Assembly: GCA_963210315.1 (NCBI GenBank)
Contig: OY723275.1
Coordinates: 868,001-932,000, forward strand
Reading direction: 5' to 3'
DNA length: 64,000 nt
Source: Rhynchopus euleeides
Lineage: Eukaryota > Euglenozoa > Diplonemea > Diplonemida > Diplonemidae
Position numbers and translations under genes: made by a program. The number at the start of each line of letters is the position of its first letter. Position 1 is the stretch's first letter. Positions 8,905 through 18,499 of the stretch are shown here, one piece after another. The notes under the pieces are model-generated. The model was given only the letters and a program-made list of their open reading frames with translations, was not told where the DNA came from and searched no databases.

Positions 8905-9285
8905 ATGGGGAAGACGACAACGAAGCCGGCAGCGAAGCCGGCGGCAAAGTCGATTAAGAAGAAGAAGAGCGCAGAGAGTCCCGAGGCTGCGGAGGCGACG
9001 AACATTGTGCATAATTTTTGCACGGCCTTCCCTGTTAAAAAAGGGGGCAGTGTGCTGACACTGGGATCCATTAGAAGGCTCCTAGCAACGGTGTTGAGCA
9101 AGGAGCTCCACAAGCACAGCACCCAGGTGGCCAACGCAATCATCGCCATGTCTTCCCTGACATGGATAAGTTCGCTGTCAGGGAAGTCGCAACGATGCGG
9201 AAGGAGGGCGCTCTCCGTCATATACAAGGTGGAGGCGAAGTATGGCAAGGTGCAGGATACAAACGTGTCGTCGGGGGCAGCCTGA
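8905..9285 (+). CDS. Basic Lys/Ala-rich protein, N-terminal part of an unrecognised family
   Basis: 126 residues beginning MGKTTTKPAAKPAAKSIKKK, then SIRRLLATVLSKELHKHST. The pattern of residues about 35-85 parallels the start of the broken gene at 53367 (MALKQLLGKLANTTIKSTDP region), so I place both in one unrecognised family. That is supported by the much clearer match of the downstream parts. The frame ends at 9285; a neighbouring frame (9162-9458) stays open past it, so a frameshift is possible. Similarity to the histone H2B C-terminal helix (ELxKH) was noted but judged weak. Start chosen as the first Met of the open frame. Confidence 0.4.
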   Translation: MGKTTTKPAAKPAAKSIKKKKSAESPEAAEATNIVHNFCTAFPVKKGGSVLTLGSIRRLLATVLSKELHKHSTQVANAIIAMSSLTWISSLSGKSQRCGRRALSVIYKVEAKYGKVQDTNVSSGAA

Positions 9286-9434
9286 AGCCGCGAATGATCG
9301 CGACACGGGCGAACGGCTTGGCACCGTGGGTCTGGATAGATGCTGGAGTTCGGCCGGGTGAAACCGGAAGTCGCAGCAAAATTTGCCCCCCCAGATTTCT
9401 TCCTCAAACCCACCCGTGGGCTGATCCGGCCTTG

Positions 9435-9537
9435 CACGGTGGACTCCAGCGGGGGTAGGGTACCACTACCGGGTTTAACCCTTTTCGGGAGTCTCAACTA
9501 GGGGGAGTCCAACTCCCGCTAGCGGGAGTATAGATCA
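9435..9537 (+). repeat. Internal partial copy of the CACGGTGGACTCC terminal repeat
   Basis: Repeats the first ~100 bp of the left arm at 8654 with a short insertion (CCACTACCGGGTT). It separates the two coding parts of the unit, so it may have interrupted an originally continuous gene. Confidence 0.75.
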
Positions 9538-9550
9538 GCAGTGGGCAACA

Positions 9551-10687
9551 ATGAGGCGATGCGGGGGGCGAGGGCACCGATGCTCACTGTGCGACATCCC
9601 AGAAGAACGCTGGTATCAACAGGTGCATCGATACCCGCACCTGACTCTCTCTGAGATAAAAGAGGCTGGCTACCCCTCCCTCTTGGCAGGTGTGCTTCCC
9701 AATGCCCGCTACGTCACCCCAGCACTCCATGACTGCAAGGGGGTCGCCATGCGGCTGATCAGGGTACTGGATGAGACAACAAAAAAATATTCGACAAGAC
9801 CTGTACAAACCTTGCACTGAATGTGTCGCAGAATGGGACAGGTGCTCAGTTCCGGAAGGTCGTGCTTGCCTGTCACAGGACACACCTACAAGGGCTTGTT
9901 CCGCTACCTCTTTGTCTCCCTTGCAGACCTCATGCATTTCCGGTATGCAGACATCCCCTGGCACTTCTGGGGATGCAAGGATGAGTCAGCCCGGATTCCC
10001 TTCTTGCGTGCTCGGATCTCAGGGCATATATTTCACTGGTTGATGGAGCATGCCGAAAAGGGATCAACGCGCAATGCCTACGTACACAGTCTCCATCATT
10101 GGTGGGCTCCAGAAGATGCAGTGCCTCTGCAGAACAACGACGAATTTGAAGAAGCAGAGAACGGACATCGCAAGAAAGATGCCGTTACAATCGCCAGCTC
10201 CGCAACTTACGAGAGAGATCTTGCGATGGCAGAAGAGAAGCGGCGCGCATCGGGCATGCCTTGGAAGGTTGCGCACCTGTCGCAGGACGGGATCCTCGGG
10301 TATAGAGAAGTCATTCTGTGTCCGTGTCTGCACACCCGACACGCTCATAGATTGGCTGTGTATGTTCTTTGCACACAGTTGACACAGCTGCAGAAGGGGT
10401 TTGTGCACTGCAACACACAGGACTTCGTTGAACCCATCAGCGCGCCCTACTTCCTGTCCCGGTTCCCCGAAGGACACCGCAAATTATCGCTCTGCTTGTG
10501 CAAAATGCCAATCCCGCTGGGGGCGACTTTCACACCATTCGTGTCATCCGAGGCGACTTTGAGCACGCTTGACCAACGCGCACAGCAGGAGGGGGATGAC
10601 AGTTCTGACGAAGAAGATGAGGCCTGCAGGATGGCTTGTCTTGCCCAAGGTGTAACACAACTACGACAGGCGATGGCCGCACTTTGA
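9551..10687 (+). pseudogene. Main part of the unrecognised family, interrupted by one in-frame TGA
   Basis: One frame runs from the Met at 9551 to 10687 with a single TGA at 9818-9820 immediately followed by ATG; either a nonsense mutation or two proteins. Recognisable blocks shared with the broken gene at 53367-50892: IKEAGYPSLLAGVL (there LHEAGFESLYAGVF), LMHFRYADIPWHFWG (there LVHFRYNDIPIKY), HSLHHWWAPEDAVPL (there YSMSHWFDPEDAHPL), ERDLAMAEEKRRASG (there ERDLLLFEMQRTKG) and RKLSLCLCK (there KATLLACICK). The C-terminus is acidic (GDDSSDEEDEA). The N-terminus has CGGRGHRCSLC, a possible zinc site. No known domain recognised. The two copies share order along their length, which supports a real protein family. 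Confidence 0.55.
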
Positions 10688-10688
10688 C

Positions 10689-10844
10689 ACCTCAAATTCT
10701 AACCGCTCACCTCCGCAGGTGTAGCCGCTACCAGGAGGATAGGTAGGTAGTCCAGAGTCCGGGGAAACTGACAGAAGCAAAACAAGCCCCTCCCCATCCC
10801 TCTTCCACCATGATTTTACCCCCCACGCCAGTAGACTGTAACTA
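10689..10844. other. 3' flank of the unrecognised gene inside the inverted-repeat unit
   Basis: Short stretch between the stop codon at 10687 and the right arm. No further feature seen. Confidence 0.4.
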
Positions 10845-11013
10845 TATCATGGGAAAAATGGATGAAAATAGGTGAAAAGACTCCCGCTAGGGGGAGTCAG
10901 ACTCCCCCTAGCGGGAGTATAGACTCCCGCTAGCGGGAGTCTTTGACACCCGCTCAGACTCCCGCTAGGGCCGCTGGAGTCCACCGTGTATATCAAGTAA
11001 AAATACATGTATA

Positions 11014-11394
11014 CCGTATTCGGAAAAATACTGGAACGGAAAAATGCTGGAACGGATTTTTTCTGGAACGGAAAATAACTGGAACAAACCCGAGTTTTCG
11101 AAACTTGGAACATTATTCCGTTCCAGTATTTTTCCGTTCCAGAATTAGAATATGGGGGAAATTGGCGGGTACTTGTCAGTTTTTCGGGCACATGTGAATC
11201 CCACCTCACCCCACCCCATGCCATGGTGGAGGATGGTGGGCCAGCATACCCTTGGGAAAGTACCCGACTCCCAGAAAACGGCCAAGTCCGCGCAGACCCC
11301 CCAGAACAATTCTGGAACGGAAAATAACTGGAACAAATGGGGTCTCGGCTGGAACTTGGAACATTATTCCGTTCCAGTATTTTTCCGAATACGG
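11014..11394. mobile_element. 381-bp non-autonomous element with CCGTATTCGG inverted ends and TA target duplication
   Basis: Ends CCGTATTCGGAAAAATACTG and its reverse complement, with perfect arms of about 27 bp, continuing as repeats of CTGGAACGGAAAA. TA occurs at 11012-11013 and 11395-11396, and removing the element plus one TA restores the ATACATG foldback. No coding capacity. The TA target suggests Tc1/mariner-type mobilisation, but no transposase of that kind is visible here. Confidence 0.85.
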
Positions 11395-11520
11395 TAATAG
11401 TTGACATGCAAGTATTATACTTGTATTTTTACTTGATATACATGTATTTTACATGTATATTTCAGGCATATACATGTATTATACATGTATAATAGTTGAC
11501 ATGCAAGTATTATACATGTA

Positions 11521-13522
11521 TACATACATCGGGCGTTATTGCGTTACCAGTAACGGTAATACCGTTATTTTTTCGGTAAAATAACTTACCGTTAATAACG
11601 TTCCAGAACGGCCGAATAACGTTATCCGAAAATCGGTAACGTTATTTTTCCGCGTTATACCGTTATCGATAACGGTAATACCGTTATTACCGTTATCAGG
11701 AACGGTAATAACGTTATCGGTAACGGTAATACCGTTATCAGTAACGGTAATAACGTTATCGGTAACGTTATTACCGTTATTACCGGTAATACCGCGTTAT
11801 TTTTGGTATTTTTGGGCAACTTCTATAGGGGGACCCTTTTCGAATTTTTTTTTCGGGGTGGCCAGAATGGGCTGTTTTAGGCTATTTGAGGCCATTTTCG
11901 AGCAAATTTTTGGGTTTAGAGCCACGCAAAGGGTCTAAAATGGGCATGCCAATCTCAAAAAATGCTCAAAATTCCGAGAGATTTCAGATTTTTCGAATTT
12001 TTTGACCGAGAAAATTCTGACCCCAAAATGTGGTCCTTGTGGTCTGGAACTGTCCGTTGTCGAAGGAATTGGTGAAAAAATCGTGATTTTTGGCCTCTGG
12101 ATCACCCATGCCGTCCCAAAAATCAAGCAAAAGAGGTTTGGTAGGTGCATTTTTGGGTGAACATGAGCCATTGTGCCAACCTGCTTGATTTCACCCGAAA
12201 ATTGGAATCCGTTGAATATGGTTTCTGATGAAAATGTGAAAATTTTCGACCTTCTTCGCAGTTTTTGCCACTTCCTTGCCCCATCTTTCCCACCCAAAAT
12301 CGAAGTACCGTGAATGGTGTTGTTGAAAGGTCCAAATTGCGTTGGTTGTGCGTAGTTCTGCCGAAATCGTGCACACGTTGTGCATAGTGCATGTGTAACG
12401 CCATTTGCGACCAAAATGTAAATTTCCTGCACCCGAGCGTTGACGCTTCCACACACCCTTACAAACCCACTTGCCTGATGAAGGGGGTGGTGTGTAGAGC
12501 ACGTTTGGCAGGGCTGAATGACACTTTCCGCGCGAAGGTCGTGTGCGTAATTAAAAAACGGTCCGAGGGCCGGAGGCCCGAGGCCTTTTTTTACCTGCAC
12601 GAGGGTGCAATTGAGGCCGATACGGGGTGCAGATGATGGTTTCTTGCACAACCCAGTCATGTTTTGCACATCACGACGAACTCGGGAATTCCTCATAGTT
12701 GCACTCCAGGTCTCATATTTGCACTGGTGCAAATATGGGACCTGGAGTGCGTGCAAATAATGACTGGGGGGTGCAAGAAAGTTCAAATTGCGTAGTTCCT
12801 GCGTACTTCGTGCGTAGCCCGAGCGTACTTTGGGTAGTTCGTGCGTATATTGTGCGAAGCGTCTTTGACAGCACCAGTAACGGACTTTTGGAACGTAACT
12901 ATTTTAGAACGGACCGGGAAAAAATGGGCACGTCGCTACTTCGCGCTACTTCGTCGCTCGTAACGAGTAAAAATATCAGGTGGTTTATACACCGCCAATG
13001 TGAGGTGTGCGGGTGTATTCCTGAAGGATTCACTTCTGCGTCCACACTGAGTGATTTTGGAGTGATTTTCACTCCAAATTTCACTCCAGGAACATTGGAT
13101 GCTGCAAGGTTGCAGGGGTTTCTGCAGTATTTGTCTTGAAAAAGCCAAAAAACATGATTTTTTCACGAAACTCGACATGTCCGTGCGTTATTATCCAAAA
13201 AATGGTCCCAGGGGGGTATTCTGGAGCCATCTCCACCAAAAACTACACCATCCGCCCGCAAAATTGTCCGAATAACGCAAGTTTTCATGAAAATAACGGA
13301 AAAATAACGCGTTATTTTAGGAGAAAACGTTTTCCAATTTTTTGACATCACGGAGTGGCCCCCTGGAGTGATATTTTACCCAAGAAAATTCTTTTAGGGG
13401 GGGTAGGGACCCGAGTTTCGGGTCAGATTCACCGGGAAATGCTGCCTTTTTTGGGGTCAAAAAATAACGCAAAAATAACGTTATTACCGTTACTGGTAAC
13501 GGAATAACGCCCAATGTATGTG
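11521..13522. mobile_element. 2002-bp element with ACATACAT/TGGGCGTTATT inverted ends and TA target duplication
   Basis: Left end TACATACATCGGGCGTTATT and right end reverse complement CACATACATTGGGCGTTATT, followed on both sides by GCGTTACCAGTAACGGTAAT-like palindromes. TA duplication at 11519-11520 and 13523-13524; excision restores the foldback. The interior contains long runs of CGTTATTACCGTTAT palindromes near each end and AT-rich sequence in between. An open minus-strand frame (12786-11935) has no recognisable motif and low-complexity composition, so I treat the element as non-autonomous. Confidence 0.8.
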
Positions 13523-13691
13523 TATAATACATGTATATACTTGTAGTTATACATGTAAAATTTACAAGATCCCACCGTGTCCCGGTTTTAGCCCCCCCTA
13601 CCCCCCCCCCCCCATGAGATGTGCTGAGAACTACCCCAAGGAAACAAGGAACAGGGACACACTACAACCTACGAGACAACGTGACGCCCTT

Positions 13692-14930
13692 TCAACCCAC
13701 CCCGCCCTCAGGACAGCCTGGAGGAGGCAGAGAACAAGCAACACCCCCACGCTGAGACGGCACCGGGCGCTGCGCGGGGCCTGCCTGCTGCCCCTCCGGG
13801 TTGCTCTGCAGCCCCTCGGCCTCCACACCACCAGCACCCCCCCCAACATCCGATGGGGGCTTTGGGGCTGGTGCTGCAGGCTTCAGAAACACAACATCGC
13901 TCGCTGTGTAGACAGCATCGCACACTCCTGCTGCCGCTTTACGGGAGTAGCTCTCGCTGATGCTGTGCGAGGATATGGACTGCATCGACTGTGCGGCGGA
14001 GGGAGACTGCTGCTGCGGTGCGGCATCCACGCCTGGGGGGCGTGACCTGGCCAACGTGGGCACCACACCACCCCCAGGCAGCGCCACAGCGAGGTGCGCT
14101 GTGGTGCGGAACAGAGCCCAGTGCTGAGGCAGCGCAGCGTCAACTGTCACCGCGAAGCGCAGCGCGGCGCGCCCCGCCCTCCCATCGAGGTGCTGCGGGA
14201 GGCACTGCGACAGCCGCGCGCAGAACAGCACCCAGGCATGCGGGCTGAGCAGCGCCACTGGGAATGACGCACGGATGCTGCACAGCAGCCCGGCGGCGGC
14301 GGCGGCGGCGCCCCCCTCCGGGCCCACCCCCACCCCCGCCACCTCCACGGCAAACCGCGCCACCACCGAGCCCTGCTGCCTCGTCCCGCAGGAAGGGGTG
14401 GCGTCGCTGCCCCGCTTCCGCTTCTTCTCCATCTTCTCAGCTGTGTGAGGGGTCCCCAGCGCGCTGTGCCGCACCACATACTCCAGCCCACGCCTGGCGC
14501 AGTGCAGCGGCTCCGACTTGGCGGAGGACTTCGTGAGGATTTTGAGGAACGCCGTTGGGCTGGCATCACGGCATGACTCAGCTTGGGCCCCGCCTGTGTG
14601 GCCCTCGTCCGGGCGGGATGGCATCGCGAAGCGCACGTCGCCAAAGGGCTCTGTCCCGTGGGCCCTGAGGTGGGACACCGCTGCCGACATGGCGGGGTCC
14701 GAGCTGTCGCACGGCGCCAGGCGGAGCTGGCGCGGGGTGCAGAACCCCCAGTGCCGCCACACCCCTGCGGCGGAGGGCAGCACCTCCGCCAGCGCCATGC
14801 GCAGCGAGAGGGTGCGCGCGATGCAGCACGCGAGGTGCACCAGATGCGACGCGATGCCGCGCCTGCGGTACCCCTCCTTCACCAGGAGGTAAGGCATCTC
14901 GGCGGTGCACAGCGCAGGGTGCACCGTCAT
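13692..14930 (-). pseudogene. GNAT acetyltransferase fragment (PHD-associated plant IDM1-like type), N-terminus lost to a repeat
   Basis: Minus-strand open frame whose native part begins at 14930, where it fuses to the 419-bp repeat. The first 60 residues carry the acetyl-CoA-binding motif region: AEMPYLLVKEGYRRRGIA, then a helix and VLPSAAGVWRHWGF. In plant PHD-finger GNATs of the ACA/IDM1 kind, AEMP-x(n)-YRRxGM and W-x-x-x-FGF occupy the same places. If it is of that type, the PHD finger should have preceded it and is missing. The remaining 340 residues are low complexity (Ala, Gly, Pro, Ser) with KKRKRG as a possible nuclear signal. High GC matches a host-gene origin. The break is internal to the repeat, so this is truncation, not a clean element terminus. 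Confidence 0.55.
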
Positions 14931-15497
14931 CTTTTTCCCGTACAAAACCATGAAAAACCAAGTGTCACCCAATGGGAAATCTATTTTTTGACTTTTTTTG
15001 TGGAATCGGATTCCACTCGGTTTTTCGATTCCGGAATCGGATTCTCGATTCCAGGAATCCGATTCCCTGCAGCCCATGGGGTGGATTTCGGTCGCCCACC
15101 AAAATCCATTTTATGGCCCAGATTCGCGAAAAAAATACAACTAAAAAAACGCAAGCAGAAAAATGACTACCTAATTTGGCTCGCGGAATCCACGATGACC
15201 ATTATTTCGCACTGAATCGTCAATCTAAGCATGTTCCTGCCCTCATTTCGCCAGACCCCATTCACTGCTCAGCAAGAAGTCTCGGTAATCCGACGACTTT
15301 GCGAAATCGAGGCTCATCCGAGGTGAAAAATCACGAAAAATCGCATTGTCTTTTTCCCGTACAAAACCATGAAAAACCAAGTGTCACCCAATGGGAAATC
15401 TATTTTTTGACTTTTTTTGTGGAATCGGATTCCACTCGGTTTTTCGATTCCGGAATCGGATTCTCGATTCCAGGAATCCGATTCCCTGCAGCCCATG
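14931..15497 (+). repeat. Partial CATG element: 1.35 units of the 419-bp repeat with an intact right end
   Basis: Begins inside the unit (CTTTTTCCCGTACAAAACC) directly against the GNAT fragment, contains one full CATGGGG-linked unit join at about 15075, and ends TGCAGCCCATG at 15497. The next seven bases are GTGGTGC, the reverse complement of the flank of the element end at 46017. Confidence 0.8.
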
Positions 15498-15623
15498 GTG
15501 GTGCCACTAGTGTGTGACGTTCACTCGAGGATACAACGCATCACAATGAATCAGCAACCGTGGACCGAGTACAATACGCTCTCTGTGGCTGGTGTGGGGG
15601 ACAAAGGCAGTGCCTGTGCCGCA
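15498..15623. other. Unique flank right of a CATG-element end
   Basis: Short unique segment between the element end and the duplicated segment. It begins GTGGTGC. No gene recognised. Confidence 0.4.
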
Positions 15624-15986
15624 GGCAGGGAGGTACATATACAAGCCAGAACACATCGAAGACCTGGCTCATGCCACCTACATAGCGCCTGACACCCACC
15701 GGATGACGTGGTTGGCAAGCAACATGCATTGCAACCCTCAGATGTGGTGTGTTGGGGCATTTTCTTTTCCAACCTCCCACACAGTGGCACTGTCCGGTAC
15801 CAAACGGTGGCACAAAATTTAGGTACCCCAATTCGGGCACCTGAGGTGCCCGGAATGGTGGAAAAGTGGGGTTCGATGGGTTTCCGGACCGATCTGGGGG
15901 GGTTTGGAGGGTTTACGGGGGCTTTGGGGCCTCTGCGCCGGTTTTTTGAAAAATCGTGTTTGTCACCCCCATTTGACCCCCCCTAG
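15624..15986 (+). repeat. First copy of a ~365-bp segment duplicated at 46316-46688, with a coding-like C-terminus
   Basis: Starts at GCAGGGAGGTACATATACAA, where the two copies begin to match after a CAG that could be a 3' splice site. A frame reading RYIYKPEHIEDLAHATYIAP to a stop at 15822 (ending TKRWHKI) is open in both copies with two amino-acid changes, which suggests a real C-terminal exon of an unrecognised gene. The rest (to 15986) is G-rich and non-coding. Confidence 0.6.
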
Positions 15987-16301
15987 GGGGGGGGGGGGGG
16001 CGGGGGGCGTGGGGGGCGGAGCCCCCCACATGGGGGGTCCGGGGGGCGAAGCCCCCCGGAAAATTTTTTTTTCGGCCAAAAAATTTTTTTTTTCGACATG
16101 TCGAAAATCCGGCCACCCTGGGGCAGCAGCCTGGACTGGTGGCCACCCCAACCAAAAAAAATCCGAAAAAAATCCGAAAAATATCGGTGTGGCACCCCAG
16201 AGGGCCCGATTTTCGGTTTAGTCGGCCGAAAAAAAAAATTTTTTTTCGGCCAAAATTTTTTTTTTTCGACATGTCGAAAAATCGGTAATTCAGTACCCCG
16301 G
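15987..16301. repeat. G/C and A/T hairpin cluster
   Basis: Contains GGGGGGCGGAGCCCCCC (about 16013-16029) and GGGGGGCGAAGCCCCCC (about 16042-16058), each a 7-bp stem with a 3-base loop. Two copies of TTCGGCCAAAAAATTTTTT followed by CGACATGTCGAAAA lie at about 16072-16110 and 16247-16281. No gene seen. Confidence 0.7.
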
Positions 16302-16484
16302 GGGGGTATGGAATCTGGGAACCTCGACCTGGCGACTACGGGTGACTACGCGCGACTACGACACAATGCGATTTTTTGCGAAAAAATCGATTTTTTTCGA
16401 AAATCTTACTCTCTTTTCCCCAGCCGAAAAACCGCGCGTAAATCGCCTAAAAGTGACTAAGAATGACTAAATTTCCATACCCCC
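16302..16484. mobile_element. 183-bp sequence with GGGGGTATGGAA inverted ends
   Basis: Left GGGGGTATGGAA and right TTCCATACCCCC frame a non-coding segment. The right end sits directly before an ATACATG fragment; the same right-end sequence also precedes the ATACATG copy at 48133. A small non-autonomous element is the simplest reading. Confidence 0.4.
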
Positions 16485-16538
16485 AATACATGTATATACT
16501 TGTAGTTATACATGTAAAATTTACAAGATCCCACCGTG
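16485..16538. mobile_element. Right-end fragment of the ATACATG foldback family
   Basis: ATACATGTATATACTTGTAG through GATCCCACCGTG, identical to the right terminus of the intact element at 1931. The left part is missing. Confidence 0.85.
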
Positions 16539-16976
16539 GACGGCGCGGTGGGGGGGGGGGGGCAGACAGCCCGCCGCAGGCGCCGGAAATTTTGGACCTG
16601 CCGTGTCTCGCCGTTGTTCTTCTATGATGCCTGGTGGTCCTGTGTGTGTGGGGTGGGTTTTGGTGCAGTTCCAGCCCGACACGGGTTGGGTTGTCGAAAA
16701 GTCAACTGGTGCGTTGGGGTTTGAGGGTGGGAGGGGCTGCTCGTTCACCGTTTGCATCTCTCTCGTCAATCCGCTCACTTGTCTCTCCTGTTCTTCTCTG
16801 AGCGGTCGCTGTTCTTTTTTCCTTTTTTTGGACAGGGGATGAGGGAAGGGGAAACAGTTTGGGGCTGGGTGCTTTCCGAGGAATGCACCAACTCAAAAAA
16901 AAAGAAGAGAAAAACGACAATGGAGACAGTAGAGGGGCCTTGACTTTGTGTCCAAATCTGTCATGGAACACGTCCT
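16539..16976. other. Intergenic, no gene recognised
   Basis: Starts with a G run and a fragment of the CATG-element GC module (GCCCGCCGCAGGCGCCGGAA at about 16570). The rest is unremarkable; short reading frames on both strands show no motif. Confidence 0.4.
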
Positions 16977-18472
16977 TTATTACCGGTCCTGAAACCATTA
17001 TTACCGGTTTCCTGCAGAAAGTCCATAAGCCAAGAGGTAATAATAAACCACTTTACGAGACTTAAAGGCGATATTATTGACCATTCGGTAATTAAAAAGT
17101 TTTTATCAAAACTAGGAAATAAAGCAGTCACAGGAATATAGCCTGGGTTTAGTGACTTCATCCATTATTTACACTCAGCTTTCTTATTACCGCAATATTG
17201 AGGGCAATAATGGAAATCTTTATTTCCTGGAAAAAGCGGCTGGGGGCAGGGGCGGTGTGGGGGCGAGGTCCTGGCCAGTTTGCTTGATCCACATTGCTCC
17301 TACTCGCTACAACACTTCACAGGGGCTAGAGGGCATCACCTCGGCAGGTTGACGTTCAGATCCACAGTCACCCTGCTCTGGCTTGGCGCTCCCGTCGTCG
17401 TCCCCTGTGCAGGCTGGCTTGACATCATGTGCGCGACGTTCCGCTGGTGTGTCGTGGATGCATCAAGGTAGAGCTGCGGCGTCGATTCTCCGCGCCAGCC
17501 GAAATGCCTGCGGAGATCCATGGTGGACGCGCCGCCATTGGCCGCTGCCAGCGCGGCGGAGCGTCTCATGCTGTGCCCGGTGTATCCCTCCGGGTCCTTT
17601 TCCAGGCACAGCGCAATCTTCCGTGGCAGCCCGTAGAATTGGTTTCGCCCGATGGGCGAAGCGAGGAACGCGCTGCCGGCCTTGTTGATGCGTCTTGCGA
17701 CAGGCCCCGTCACGAGGTCCGACAGAGAGAGGTGGGCCAGATGGGCCTTGAGGACGTCGTAGAACACAGCTTCTTCGTTCAGCATCTTGGGGACCACAAA
17801 CGACCGTTCAATCGCGACGCTTCCCTGCTTTGCACCGTAGAACTTCACGCTGATCTGCTCATCTTGGACGGTGATGTTTTCGATCGACAGGTTGCGGAGT
17901 TCAACGCAGCGCATCCCACCGAAGAAGGCCAGCACCACAAGCGCACGATCCTGCTTGCTCGCCAGCGACCCGGTGCCCTTGTCCATGTAGTCCTGCAGTT
18001 CTTGAAAAGAGAAGGTTTTGGCTTGTTTGGTGGTGTAGCCCTTTGTTTGATTCTTCACGTACTGGTGGAGGCGTGGCATCTTTGTCTTGATCATGTTCCC
18101 GTGGACAATCTTGACCTTGAAGTTGATGATGGAGTAGTAGTTCCAGATTGACGATGCGGCAGAACCCCCCTGCAGCTTGGCCTTGAGATAGCCCTTGATG
18201 TGCTTCTCGGAGTAGATTGTCTTCATGGAACGAACCCGGGGAGCCTCCTCAGCGACGTACGCCTCGAAGTCAGTCAGTCGATCGGTGTATGCCTTCCTGC
18301 TGCGGACTGGCATGAGGTCACCGTCACTTGATGTGCTGCTGCTGCTGTCGCTGTCATGATCGGCGGCGCGGGGCATGATGTGTGTGATGTTGCGTGATCT
18401 GTGGAGGTTGTGGCTCTGGTACTACGGAGGCTTTCTGCAGGTAACCGATTATAATGGTTTCAGGACCGTTAA
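16977..18472 (-). mobile_element. Small YR-encoding DNA element with ~43-bp inverted ends (Crypton-like)
   Basis: Arms at 16977-17021 and 18431-18472 are imperfect reverse complements (GGTCCTGAAACCATTAT and CCTGCAGAAAG blocks conserved in both). They flank a single gene encoding a tyrosine recombinase and no reverse transcriptase. Cryptons are YR-only DNA transposons; long inverted ends are not their usual feature, so the arms may be recombination sites or a different clade. Confidence 0.6.
17336..18376 (-). CDS. Tyrosine recombinase (Crypton-like)
   Basis: 346 residues, starting MPRAADHDSDSSSS. A SAM-like/core-binding region lies at about residues 25-120, including YIEKHIKGYL-like helices and a basic stretch. 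Catalytic residues: Arg in FFGGMRCVELRNL, H-x-x-R in GHSMRRSAALA, a second His/Trp in RRHFGWRGES, and Tyr in TPQLYLDAS. Order and spacing (about 95 residues from the first Arg to the HxxR box) fit phage-integrase-type recombinases. The ORF is intact from start to stop and is not related in sequence to the YR of the retrotransposon at 4459-6426. Probably mobilises the unit 16977-18472. Confidence 0.8.
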   Translation of the reverse strand: MPRAADHDSDSSSSTSSDGDLMPVRSRKAYTDRLTDFEAYVAEEAPRVRSMKTIYSEKHIKGYLKAKLQGGSAASSIWNYYSIINFKVKIVHGNMIKTKMPRLHQYVKNQTKGYTTKQAKTFSFQELQDYMDKGTGSLASKQDRALVVLAFFGGMRCVELRNLSIENITVQDEQISVKFYGAKQGSVAIERSFVVPKMLNEEAVFYDVLKAHLAHLSLSDLVTGPVARRINKAGSAFLASPIGRNQFYGLPRKIALCLEKDPEGYTGHSMRRSAALAAANGGASTMDLRRHFGWRGESTPQLYLDASTTHQRNVAHMMSSQPAQGTTTGAPSQSRVTVDLNVNLPR

Positions 18473-18499
18473 CAAACTACCATATAACCGGTCCTAATT

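Larger units (their letters stand above)
8654..10988. mobile_element. Unit bounded by ~150-bp inverted repeats ending CACGGTGGACTCC, carrying an unrecognised gene
   Basis: Left arm 8654-8811 and right arm 10845-10988 are inverted copies rich in ACTCCCGCTAGCGGGAGT palindromes; both terminate CACGGTGGACTCC/GGAGTCCACCGTG. TA flanks both ends (8652-8653, 10989-10990). The interior holds the two-part reading frames at 8905 and 9551. Caution: the left flank is a CAGTGATC element and the right flank an ATACATG foldback. Either the unit inserted at a junction of the two, or recombination between related elements brought its ends together. Confidence 0.6.
10989..13578. mobile_element. ATACATG foldback remnant with two nested insertions
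   Basis: Pieces 10991-11013, 11395-11520 and 13523-13578 line up with consecutive parts of the intact element at 1240-1931 once the insertions 11014-11394 and 11521-13522 are removed with one TA each. The right end GATCCCACCGTG is complete; the left end is missing at the junction with 10988. Confidence 0.8.

Noticed and set aside
8905..9285. Histone H2B-like protein
   Set aside because: The ELxKH segment and basic tail resemble H2B, but helix 2 is missing and the pattern matches the start of the broken family member at 53367 better.
11935..12786. 283-residue minus-strand frame in the 2-kb TA element
   Set aside because: No motif, no repeat-independent support, and overlapping frames of similar length. 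Treated as chance.
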